Of a stretch of DNA of 64,000 nucleotides, positions 14,601 through 34,321 are shown in pieces (the first letter of the stretch is position 1; each line of letters starts with the position of its first letter). Source of the stretch: Monarcha castaneiventris obscurior (lineage: Eukaryota > Chordata > Aves > Passeriformes > Monarchidae); assembly GCA_026261815.1 (NCBI GenBank), contig JAMPIT010000884.1, positions 16,638,210-16,702,209 on the forward strand, given 5' to 3'. Position numbers and translations under genes: made by a program. Below the pieces are notes generated by a model. The model made no database searches. It saw only the letters and a list, made by a program, of their open reading frames with translations, and was not told the origin of the DNA.

Positions 14601-17600
14601 GGCCTATGGAGAGAAGTGACAAAAATAGAATTCTTATAATTTCTTCTATTTCTTTTATCCCGTGAGCTACATTCTGTCAAAAATGCTTCTGATGTGAAAC
14701 TGTTGAGCAGCTTTAGCAGTACAGAAATTGAAAAAAAAAAGATTCTTCGCAGAGGGTTAGCAGATGTTTTCTGAATTGTGATTGATGTGGCAGAGCAAAC
14801 CAGCAGAAGATAATCTAAAACTGAAAAAATAAAGAGGCACAGCTACTCAAACAACTCATAAAAAATAGTTGCAACAAAGGGCAAAACACATATGGGATAG
14901 GTTATTGTTACATGTGTTAAACAGGAATTGGATTTGCTTCTGGAAAAAAGGGAGATTAAGAAAGATGTCTGATCTCCTTCCCTTTTCCCTGGCACAAAGA
15001 AAACTTAGATAAAATTTTAAAAGGCTCTGCAGGTGAGGTGGGCTGTTGTTTCCATACTTCCCCATGATCAGAACAGCAAATTATTTGTTCAGTCAGTGAA
15101 CATCTTAAGCATAGAAAAGTTTATTAGTTGTTCATAGCAGCCGACATGCCTGTGCTCTCATCTAACAGCAAGCAGACATAACTCAAAAGGCCGGCCCTGA
15201 TTTTGGAGAAATCTGCATTAATGAGAAGAGGGAAGTTCTCCAATGGATTTATGTAGACATCAAAATTTTAAAATATTATTTCCTAATTTTGCCTCCTCTT
15301 AATTCATGCTTTGGTTTTTTCCCCTACTATAGCGTTTGTACAAGATGCAATATTATTATAAATTCAGATCATCGCTGAAGAAAAAAAAAATATTGGCAGA
15401 CTTAAAATGCATTCACTGGTGGAGGGCACTGTCTGACTGGTCTGCTGCTCTGTGCCTTGCTGATACTTTGATAATGCTTTGTGGAAACCACAACAAGGAC
15501 CACAGGCATCCAACAAGGAAGGCTTGGACAAACAGAAGTAATTGGAATGATGCCGGAGTCATGGAACATCCATGCACCACCTTGTGTCCTGAGCAAAACC
15601 TATGAACTCTCCTGTGCCCTGCTTCTGAGTCCACTGCTGCCCAGTGTGTGCCAGTCACATCTTTGGGAAAGGAGGAGAAAGAGAATGTTAAAAAGTCCCA
15701 TCAGGTCAGCAATACATTAATAGAGAGTTACTTTAGAGAAAACGAACAAAGGACTTCAAATCATTGCTTACAAGCTCTTCAATCAATAAGCAATGCAAAA
15801 TTCAGCCAACTGAAATCAAAGTATGCTGTGGCATTTGTTGTAATATGTTGGGATGATACCAGATGCAGTAGAGGTGGGAGAGGAAGTAAGAAAAACCCAA
15901 ACCTTACTGCTTTGAGGTGGAACAGCAAAATCTTCCCTTGCCCAGCACGGCGACAGCAGCAGCCAGCAATTACAAGTGAGCAACTGGGAACCCAAGAAGA
16001 TCCTGCTGGTACCAGTTAGCTACAGCCTGCACAGACACAATGCAAACTGTTCTGAGGAGACAGCAGATGGCATTCTTAGATTTTCAGACGCTTCAGGACA
16101 AGCATCTTGATGGCATGGGCTCTCCCTCTCAGACCTGTGCCCTACACCCATTCTTAATGAGAACTCTGGGCATTACTTGAAGAATGAAAAAAAGGTACCA
16201 GAAATGTCTGGTCCATCCAGAGCACTTGTGGAAATTCTCTTACTAAGCCGAGAGATAATTTTTTTACTATCTCCCTGTCTGCTCTTTGATGTCAGCATGG
16301 GGTTTGTTTTCTTGGTTTGGAAGGGACTGCCTACACTCTGATGTGGTCCCATATTATGATACTGGGACTTTTTCTGTTGTGAAGACATGCTGAATAATCA
16401 TGCCAGCAAGCACAGTAACTGGTAGGATAGAGGCTGAGGCAGTTATTTGGTACATTTGTAGTCAGTGTTATTTTTAAAAGAGCTACATAGACAAGATCAA
16501 ATAAATATTTCTCTGTTTTCATTGGCGTTCCTTAAAATATGAGGGAAATCTTTATTAGAGCAACAACGTGCCTCTGTGAGTAATCTTCCTTAGCAAGATA
16601 AACCCCTCTTTGCTTCTGCTACACAGAGTTAACTTCTTCTGCCATAAATGACATCATTCTGCAGGCTGTACCTCTTGAGGAAGCATGCTTTAGGTCCTGA
16701 TTGTGTAATCCCTACTCACAGGAATGATCTTTACCTAAGGGAGATGCTACTCTGGAATCAAATTACTCCCTTGAGTAACGGTGACCTAAGGAAATAAAGG
16801 ACTTGCAGGCATGTGTAGGGTTTGCAGTTAACTGTGGAGAAACAAGCCTAATGAGGACATTTGGTTCAGACTGTTCTATCCTTTCTAATCCACTCCCTCC
16901 CCATCTGTAATGAAAGCAAAACAAATTGGCTACTTGAGATTAAAAACAGAGAGGCAAGGACATGGGAAAGGTGGTGCAACTTGTCCTCTCACGGTGCTGT
17001 ATGTGCCGGAGAGATGGCACAGAGGGTTGAGAAGTCTTGCTCAAGAATGAAGGAGAATGCCAGGAATCTGCCTGAGAGCACGTTTGCTGCAGCTCCTGGA
17101 CCCCAAGGGGAAAGGAAGGAATTGAGCTTGGCAAAAATGGACATTATTTAATGTAACAACAGCAAAATTTAAGGCAGAACTAATATTTGAAAGCCAATTT
17201 TTGCCTAAATGTGTTTGAAGTAGTTCCCTAGGTTGTCAAGGACTTTTATCTCCTAGGTTCAGTGGCAGTAAACTGCCAAGTATCATTTTCTCCTTATAGA
17301 GCTTCCTATATTCTTTAGTTCCTACCCACAAACCTTTCACACTCGGGGAGCTCTGATCAGGCCACTTCTGCTATCTGCTCCCACTGAAGGCAAGCCACAA
17401 TCCTCCCCTGGTGTGCAGCTCACAGCATAACCTCACGTGCAGCAGAAAGGCAAATTTAAGTCCCTTGCTTCACCAGTGCCAGTGGATGAATGCAAATCAC
17501 GTGCAGGACACCCCTGTCAACTTGCTACCAGCATATAGATTTTAAAAGAAAGTGGACTTCCTTACCACCAGTTAGCATTTCCTTAAGACTTAATACCTGC

Positions 17601-19544
17601 TATTCAACATATAGAAACAGTCAATGGCTCACATTTCTTTGCCATATTCCAAAAACACATGGTTATCCAAAGAGATGTCATTTTGGATTCCTTGAATTCC
17701 CTGTGTTTATTACCTCAATTACATTATTTCCTCAACTCTACAAAGTAGTGCTAATTTTCTTTCACAGTGCAGAAAATAATGAGAAATTACAGCGGAAATG
17801 TTCGACTGGGCACCGAAAATTAAAAAAAAAAAAAACCAAAAACAAAACAACAAATAATCCCAAATGCAAACCAGATAATTGCATTGAACGTGCCTTGTTT
17901 CAACAGCTGCAAAATGGAATCATTGCAATGGATGGAGCTGTGCTGCCTCAGTGGCTGGGAGGGAGGAAGGCAATCACACTGCCAGGTGCCTGGGATGGAA
18001 GAGGGTGAATGTCACCACAGCGTCTAGGGCTGCTCTAGGTGCTGTCCTCACCCTCCAGCAAAGTGCTTTGGCAAACCCAAGCTGGGATCACTTTATGGAT
18101 GAGAATGGTGTATTTTCCCTGTGAAAGAATGCTTGAGGGTAGCTAAAAATCACCATTTTGATCTGCCTGCTTTACACAGTCCAGGCAGAGTAGAAGGTTC
18201 CAGGAGCAGAGTGCCTGCAGCAGGAGCTGGGCTCTCTGCTTGGTGCTTCATCCCTCCTTACTGGCCCAGCCTTCTGCACACACCAAGTAGAGGGGCTCTG
18301 GAGATGTTTCAACTACAACCCAGTTCAATCTGGCTGCTAGAATACTCCAGGTTTACAAGGATTTTGCACGAGAGAAAATGTTGAATCTGTTCCCCCCTGG
18401 TTAAGTGCACTACCTCCAAACCAGGTGTAGTGGAAGACAAAGTCTCTACTACAGCACCAGTCTGTAAGAGCTCTTCTTATGGGCAACAAGCATCAAACAC
18501 CTTACTACAAATCATTCAACAGCAAATTCCCAGGCCTGGAATCAAAGATGAGACAGAGCAGTTGCTTAGTCTTACATTAGCAAGATGACCATGGCAGTTC
18601 TGACGTCTGTGCTGTCTCAAACTCTGTAAGTTACTCTGTATTTTGTTATAAAAGTTCCCCCCCACTTTTCTTTCAGGGGGATGTATCTCTGAATTACGAG
18701 CCCCTATAGACAGAATTCCCCTGTGATTTCAGATTATTAGATTAGCTCATATTCCTTGAAAAGGGGGAGAAAAATATTGCCAGTCTTAGTGTTAAGAACA
18801 GTCATTACTGGAAGATGCAGACTACAACCTCAACATCTTGTAAGCATTTGAAAGCTTTTGCTCTTACTTCTCCACAAAAAACCTGACTGCAATTTAGCAC
18901 ACACAATGTATTAAGGCAGTGTCCCACACAAAGACACCTAGACAGGAAAAAATCCAGTCCTATCACACCTGTGATTTCCTTGCTTCATCCACCTGCAATA
19001 ATATGGTGAATTAAAAGCAAAGACAACTGGGTGAATTTGCCACTCCAGCATCTCTCAAATGAGCAAACCTTTCCTCATGCATTACTCTCCCCATAGAGCC
19101 CTCAGGGAATTCTTGTCTTCACTGCTGTAGGTGGTGAACAAGGCATCAAATAGATGGACCTGGATGGCTCAGATCTATCAGGACATTGCATGGAAAGGCA
19201 GGACACTTTCCCACCTGTTACAAAGTTCAAAGAAATATTTTGATTAATGCCAGAGAGCTTGGGATAAGGCTAGAAAATTACTGTGGTAATGAGAAAACAC
19301 TGCAATAAATATGGGGTAGAGAACACTGCTGGGAGTGAGAAAGCATTATAAATTTTAATAGAGCATTTCAGGGCAGATTACTAATTGCAATGAGAGAGAT
19401 CAAAATCTAAAAATGTCTAAATTTTTCATCCACCTTGTCTGAAGGCGCCCAATTTTCTCTTAAGCTCAGAGTAATCACGGACTTAAACAGAAGTATCATT
19501 TTGAAAAATTCTTTGCTCTAGTTAATTATTCAAACACAAGTAAA

Positions 19545-19572
19545 GGTAGTCATCTCTAGGTAGTCATCTCTA
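19545..19572. repeat. 14-bp tandem duplication
   Basis: GGTAGTCATCTCTA occurs twice back to back, followed by GG. It is a local slippage or duplication event inside intron 5. Confidence 0.85.
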
Positions 19573-22500
19573 GGCATTCACACATAAAAATTGTGGTCTT
19601 ATTTGATTTTAACTCAAAAATGTACTCTGCCAGTTACATGCTGCTGTGTCACTGACAGAAGGACATTGCACTGTCATGGGGAGGGTTTGGCTTAGGTCCT
19701 TTTGCTCATACCCTCTCTTTCCCTGTTGTGTAATTGCTGCATCTCCAGTAGACCATGTAAGTACTGGTGCTAGAGAGCTACCTACACTGCCTTTGAGTGA
19801 CTCTCCTGCTACAAGACTCCAGTGAAGCTTGAACGGATCACAGGCTTAGCTTTTTGTGTTTTTAAAATAAAATAAATAAAGAAAAAGAGAAAATATGGCA
19901 AGTTTTTGTTCCAGTGGAACAGTCAAGTTTCTTCTCTAGCTTCATTAAGGGTAGCAGGGTCTTCTACCCACATAAACCTGTGTTGTCAGCAGAGGATCTC
20001 ATTGAAAGCGCAAATATGGAGCACAGCAGCTACTCAAATGATATGACTTCCAAATTGTCTACAAGAGCTTATCAATTAAGTCTGGCAAATACCAGATAGA
20101 TGATAACCAGTGGCCAAAATGCAGCTACATTAAGATGAAGTACAACATAAAGAGAATGAACAGAATGCATGAGGTGGTATAATTGAGCATCATGAATAAA
20201 GGTAGTAGAAATGGAATTTAATAAGTTAAAAGGGCATGAGCTAGCATGCGTAGGAGTAACTCATTGCCCTTTCCAATAGTCAGGAGTGATTTTCTTTTTT
20301 AATTGGATCATGTTTCTTCATTGCCCAATTGGATGCTTCTTTTTGCCCTCCTCAAGCACAAAATGTTTAAAACAAGTTTTAAAATATGTAATAACATAAA
20401 ACCGAGAGAGAAGAGTAATCAACAGAAAACTCTTAGCACAAAGGGGCTGACTTGATTCTGTCCCTAGAAAGCTTTACAATGCTTCACTCTCCTGCCAAAG
20501 GAGATACTGGGTAAGTTTCCAAGACACTAAAGTGATTAAGTTTTGGTAGACATGCTGATTTTGCACTTGTCTACTTATGTCCATCAAGGGAATTGTTTTC
20601 CTTCTCTCTCCTTTCTCAAACCATTATATTGATCTTAATGCCACACATTAAGACAGGTGCTCCAATGCACGTGTGAAGTTTTTCTCACAAGGAGACTGCT
20701 TTGGTACTCCAGCAGTAAAGTTCTTTCAGTGAACGAAATAAAGTATGCACTGCAAGAACTGTGTTCATATGACAGAACAGAACAGTGGTACAGTGAAACC
20801 TGGCCTGTGTATCAATGATATCAAGTGCTTAGGTCTCATTTTCAAACGTGGCTTTACTACCATGAAACCTAAATCATCCATGTGCTTTTCAAAATAATCA
20901 CCATTAATCTACACATTAATGCTGGCCTAGAAGGACTGAGTGTGGGTCATTTCTCCAGAAGCAGCTCTTTTTAAAAAGAGTAGGGGGCGAGGGGGAAAGA
21001 GTTTGCTTAATGAGCTCTGAAACTCTATTTTGTACACAAAGCAGCTGCCAGCACTGGGATGAGAGCTGTGGGAAGTATCTAATCTACTGCCCTGCCATAC
21101 ACCTCACACAATCACTATAAGAACTGTACTGCTCACTTAAAAAAAAGTTTTCTGGAAAGGAACTCAAGCTACTTTAAAAAAAGTCTAACACACAAAAACC
21201 CTTCAAACCCAACCCAATTGATCTCTATTGAACTTCTTGGAAATGTGTAAATACTTAACACTATTTTTTGAAATTGTACTGGGAGCTCAAAGACATTCAA
21301 TTCAGTGCCTTTGAAGCCTTCTCCCATGATGGCACAGTTGCTTTTTGTGACATGGATAAAAAATGTCTGTTTTATCTTTTGAACCAAATGTCTATTTTCT
21401 TCCTTATGACAAGTGGTCTTGTGAATGTCCATATAACCACAAAGCATAAAAGTGTCATCTGTTCTCTTAAAGATTATGAAATATTGATATGCCCACAACC
21501 ATCATCCAGATGTAGTCTTCAGGCTTTGTTGAATTCATGACCTCAAACCCTTTTGATTTTAGGAGGTGCTAACGTAATCTGGGGCCTTGGACAGCTTGAT
21601 CCTAACAAAGATTGTCAAAGGTACCTTTTTGCTTGCCTGCCTGAGGGTGAACCAGCTTTGCTTGCACATGAACCATTTATTGCACTGGACAGTCCCCCAT
21701 TTCTTGGCTGGGCCATTTACTGGCAAGAGACAGCCAAGTCCCAGGAATTGCATGAGACTTGGAAAAAAGGGATTGTGAGTTCTTAACATCCCCCGTACAT
21801 CTATGTGAAGCTGTTAGATTGTCGTGCTGACCTAAATGTCTTGCACTGGTAGCCAATAGGAGACATAAATAATTAGAAGCCACTTCTGGAAGTGTTAAAT
21901 CTTGAACTTTTGTTTCCAGCTCTCGATCTGCAAAAAGCAGACACCAGTGATATACTTCAGAGGGTAATTAATACGTCTTTCCCACACCTCAAATCAAACT
22001 TATGTGGAAACTCTCTATATGCTGAGACAGGTCTTTAAATGCATGAACCTGAATACAAAACATGTCCCTCTTAAATTGGATTATTTCCTATGGATTAGCC
22101 AGGGAGAAAAAAATTCACATAAACTCCTTGTGACTCAGAAAAAAATGATTCCATGCTGCAATCTCTCCACCTCAGACAACCTATTTCCCAAGACTAGTCC
22201 TAATGAGTTTAAGATTTGCATGCAAAAATTCACCATGTGTTTCACAAATTCGTTTTATAGGAATCATTGTGCTTTACACACTTTTTTCCAAGTAGTGGCA
22301 GTTAGATGTGGACCTCAAGCCAAGCAGCAGATGTTGGAATTTCCATGCAGAAGGCGGCTGCCAGTGACCCAGAGGATCCCCTCTTACTAAAGAGATGCTG
22401 CTTCCATACAGAGTCTGTTAAGTGAGAAGGAATTGCAGCGTATGTTACATTCATGTAATTTTAGGACAAATCTGTGCAGGTTTTTTCCTTACAGGGGAAA

Positions 22501-23116
22501 AGTCTTGTGCATTTTGGAAGGGCAAGGAAGCAAAAAGCATTTCTTTATAGGTGGCAAAACACTGCAAGTGCAATGTTGGTAACTCACCCACTGGTGTTTG
22601 TGGTGCCTCAGGGACAGAACTTGACTGGGACCTGAGACTTGACTTCTAAACCTCTGCACTAAACTTATGTAAGAATGTAATCCTGTAATGTGCTATTTAT
22701 GGTTAGCTCAGGCAATCTTATCTAAAAGGCCTCATGAGAAAAGTTACGCTCTAATACATATGGATGTGATAACATCTATTCTAGGCTAATCAACAGGCAT
22801 TTGTACAATTAAAAAATGCCCAGTCAAGATTGAGGCTGTATTAGCTACAGATCTCAGGAGGCTTTTTAAAGCCATGCCAGCCCCCAAGAAGCCTGGTTTA
22901 ACAAATATGTCCCTTGTCAGAAGCAGAAAGATTAATAGAGGGTATCTGTCAGGTGAAGTTGATGGTTTGCTTGCTTCACACTGCACTAACATTCTGTTGT
23001 CTGGACCAAATATTTGTTAGGCTGCACCAGACTCCCTTCTGGAACAAATTAAATACTTCTCTTGATGAGAAAACTCACAAATGGACTGTCAGATAGTCTA
23101 CACTGGGATTGAGATT

Positions 23117-23182
23117 GGATATGGATATGGATATGGATATGGATATGGATATGGATATGGATATGGATATGGATATGGATAT
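23117..23182. repeat. Perfect (GGATAT)11 microsatellite
   Basis: Eleven uninterrupted copies of GGATAT lie about 1.0 kb downstream of exon 5 in the transcript. The purity implies recent expansion and probable length polymorphism. The complementary strand reads as a His-Ile dipeptide repeat inside a short open frame, which is a by-product of the repeat and not a protein. Confidence 0.97.
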
Positions 23183-24192
23183 GAACTGTGTCAGACTTGG
23201 TTCCCTCAGCTTTCTCGAGTCCTCCAAGAGCACCAACCACACAGCTAATCTCAGTCTGTGTCAGAACAAATGATACCACAGAGTTTATGGCAACTCCACG
23301 CAAGGGTTTGGAATGACTAAGGTAGAAGTACTCTAAGACACCAGACTAGCAAGATCCTCAAATAAAAATAAATGAAGTGCCCCCTAGAGCTATTCTGGAG
23401 AAGATTAACTCCTTTTGTGCTCATTACATCTGTCTTTGCTGTAAATGTGGAAAGCAGTGACACTTTTCAACCACCTCTCTCTCCAGAAGGTGAACAGGTC
23501 CCATCCATAACAAACTCAAGCCAAATAATGTAATCTTCCCACATTGCCATGTCCATATTCCACCTCCACAATGGAACTACCAGACTTAGTTACTCATAGC
23601 TTCACTGTCAACAGGGAAATGGATGAAAGACTATCAAAGGCTGCTTGAGGACTTGCTCAGAGGCATCACAAATAATTTAAGCAAATCGGACTAACAGAGA
23701 ACACAAGTGTGCCATTGCTCTGTATTCTGTTGCTTCTAAATTGTTCCCAGTGCTCCTGATGTGAACATCACATGCAAAGAAGAAAATGCAATTTTAATGA
23801 AAAAGTTCCTCTCCCTCCAAAATCAACACACATAACCACACAGAATTTCCATCAAAGTCAAGAATTTGTAATACCAAAACTTCACTATGATTTCACAATC
23901 ATTTAAAGGATTTTATGCTTGAAATCACAAAAATCATGGATCTTTCCCTTTCATTGTTTAACAAGGTTGCACAATCAGACGGACATAGCATGAGATTTCC
24001 ATTCCCCTTCATCTCTGCTTTGGTCATCCTTTGATTAATATCACGTTTATCACGAATACTTACATTTGGAAAAAGTCTTCCCCCACACACCAAAAATAAC
24101 CTGCATCACACTCTGTCTTCAAAATTGTTGCACAAATTACCCCTGCCCCATGCCACACCACAGACATACTTAGAAGGAAAACAATGGCATTA

Positions 24193-31456
<7,264 letters not shown>

Positions 31457-34263
31457 TGAGTGACAAATCATGGGTCGGGATGTTTTCTTTTTGTCCCAGC
31501 CCAGCCCTGCAGCCTCCGGCTCACTGACTGCCACCTGGCTACACCTCCCACTCTCAGCTTCCATGGCCTGCAGTCACTCTGGCACTACAAGTGGCACTAC
31601 ATTTCACCTAGATTCTGGAATTTGCTGCCCTTGCCTCGGCAGGGACTGACCCCTGCACAGGCCTGTGCCAAGCAGCAGGGGAGAGGGTTGGCAGGAGCTT
31701 CCCAGCCCCCAGCTCTCTGCAGTGTCCTGGGCAAATATTGTCAGCCACCAGCATGAGCTGCATCTGCCTCTGGAGAGGAAACGTTGCTGCATGCAATGCT
31801 GTGGAGAGAGATGGGGAAAAAAGAAGAGGAGCCCACCTGGGACTGATGCATATGTCAAACTGAGCCTTCTTTGGGATTCCCTTTTCTGTTGCTGGGGAAT
31901 AAGTAGGCTGAATGCTGGTGATAAGTGATTCACAGATCAGGCTGACTAACACTAGAGGCTTTTAGTCATCCTGTCAGAATTGTACATATGAAATGCAGGC
32001 TGCAATTAAGCATCTCCAAACAAAGGCACTTCCAGTTACAGTACAGCCCGATTTAGGACAAGCAAGCTGGCTTTTGGAGCCCGTGCACAGGCTCACAATC
32101 TCTCATCCTTGGGGCTTTTAGCCCCAGGTGTGGGGTAAGGACAGCAGTACTGCAGAAATGGTAGGGATCTCCACCTAAGTAGGAGGGAAACCGCAGCATT
32201 AGGTAATCACTACACAAGTGCTGCGTGGCAAGCTGAGTGGGAGACAAGTACATGAAAACTAGATGACAGCAAAAGGAGACCAAGTCCCTACAAGGTTAAA
32301 CTACAAAGTTATTAAAAGTTCGCATTGAAGAAACAAAATCCGAGATAAATACAAATTAAAACATCCTAGGCATTCCTGTCATATCTTAAAGGATACCCAG
32401 CACAACAGTCAGACAGGTCACTAGTTTTCTTTCCAGATCCAAATTGCAACTGCCCTGTTCCTCTGTCCAGCTGAATGCATGCATGGCATTTTCATATAAT
32501 ACAGCAATATAAAATGAGCAGGATTACAACAAGATTAATTCTATCATTTGACAGCTGCCCATTCAAATATCTTCCATTCAGCTCCAGGTAATTAAGAACT
32601 CACTAGAAGCAGATCAAAAAACAGCAATTGCCAGTTCATCTGCATGTTTACATTAACGTGGTATTTTAAATGACTGAGAAACTCCATCTGACAGTAGCAG
32701 GCACATGTTTGCACTTTAAAATACTGCTGGCTTCCCTCAGACAATGCTTTCCCAATGCCTGCAGTATCCCCCAGTGCTCAGTACAAGGAACACCTAAAAA
32801 AAGAAAAAGTGTCATTCTGCAGTTATCTGATCCAGTAGTAAAGCTTTTGAACACACCCACAGCAGAGAATTTGTCTGTCGTTGTCCCAGATGGAGACACA
32901 GCAGCACACTAAGGATTTCCCTTCCCTCGACCTCAGAAAAGGAAACAACAGCATACAATACTATGTTCCCAGCTCTACAAATAGTAAGTGCTTGCAACCA
33001 GGAGTCCAGCCACGGGCCTGAGCACAAGAAAGAGCTCCATGGTGGCCTGCATGCTCCTAGAAGGGACTGACGTAGCGGCCCTTCTCCTTCCACTACAGCT
33101 GAGAGCTGAACGAGTACCGACACACAAATCACAGCCAAACAGACCCAAACTATCCATCTCCACACACACATTTGTAAAGTAGGACAAACTATTGTGAAAT
33201 CTCTCAAACAAAACCCGAATGAAATGCAAAAAGTCCCCATGAAGGGAAGTCCACGTGGTCTTCCCAACTGCCCTGCACCTTTGTGCTGCCACATGGCTCT
33301 ATGAACATGGCCCGAGGCCCAACCCCACACAGACAGCTCATGAGAGCTCTGCCTCATGGAGCAATGCCACACGTCTGAAAGGACAGGCTAAAGCCTGTGC
33401 AGAGATTGAAGAAAGGTAAAAATGGGCTCTGAGGGGGAAGAACCTGCCCTGAACCGAGGATGGAAGTAGGGAGTGCTGTGCCTGAGGTGGACATGGCCTC
33501 ACTAGTGCCAAATGAACACCTTTGAGCATGGAAACAAAGATTTCCCTTATGGCAACCCAACCCAATAATCAGTCTTTCTCACTCCCTGTTTCAGCCAGGG
33601 TCTTTCCAAAGTTGTGGGCAGACTCTCTTTCCCTCCCCCAAAAAGGGCCAAACTGCTCCTCATTCTGCCTTTGAGGCTGCCCTGCACGCTCAGTTCGTGC
33701 CCCTCCATAAACACACACGGGCTCATGACAAAGTGCTGCAGGCCCTAAAACCAGCCTTCCCTAAAACCTCTCTTGGAGCCCACCCTCTTGTTCAACAGCT
33801 CCATCAGCAGCACGTGGGCAGAGCAGCTGAAGGGGAAGGCCTGAAGCTGATCCCATGCCCAGCAATTTAACAGCAAACATTGGCCTCCAGGGACAAACGC
33901 TGCTGCCAGCTCTGCCTGGCTCCGTGCAGGCCTGCCTGGCCAGCAGAGCCTTTCCACTCCATGAATTTCGTTGAAATACCAGTACTAAAGCAAGCAAAAA
34001 AAGTCCATGAAAGCAAAGACTTGGGAAAATTCTGGAACAACTTTTTTTTTTTTTTAATTTTTTAATTACTGTTTTAAAAATATTTAGTGCTGCACAGAGC
34101 AGACAATACATCAACAACTAACATGTTCCATTTGGCTGGGTTTAGGAGCCTCATACCTTTTCTGTCTTCAAAGATGCCCGTGGGACTACAGACACTTTTT
34201 GTTATCGTAATAAATGCTGCTTGTTGAACCATGTTATTGAGGCAATAATATGCCAAAGTATTG

Positions 34264-34321
34264 CACGCACATGCATGTATATACACCTACACATTGATAT
34301 ATACATATATACATACACAAC
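34264..34321. repeat. Alternating purine-pyrimidine AT/CA-rich tract
   Basis: The stretch is nearly all alternating purine and pyrimidine (GCACGCACATGCATGTATAT, then further TATACA steps). It is simple-sequence DNA that could adopt cruciform or Z-like structures. No gene function is implied. Confidence 0.6.

Noticed and set aside
17490..18008. Open frame of 172 codons on the plus strand
   Set aside because: Interrupted by an A-tract that would encode a Lys/Asn run. No family resemblance and no start or splice context.
21553..21786. 77-codon plus-strand frame starting MILGGANVIWGLGQL
   Set aside because: No recognised domain. An opposite-strand frame of equal length covers the same bases, typical of chance. 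It could be a decayed retroelement piece, but that cannot be shown.
23049..23303. Minus-strand frame with a His-Ile repeat
   Set aside because: It is a direct translation of the (GGATAT)11 microsatellite.
32812..33372. Longest open frame in the window outside the exons, 186 codons on the minus strand
   Set aside because: No recognisable domain, biased Trp/Cys/Leu content, and overlapping open frames in other phases. A frame of this length is plausible by chance in 64 kb read in six frames.
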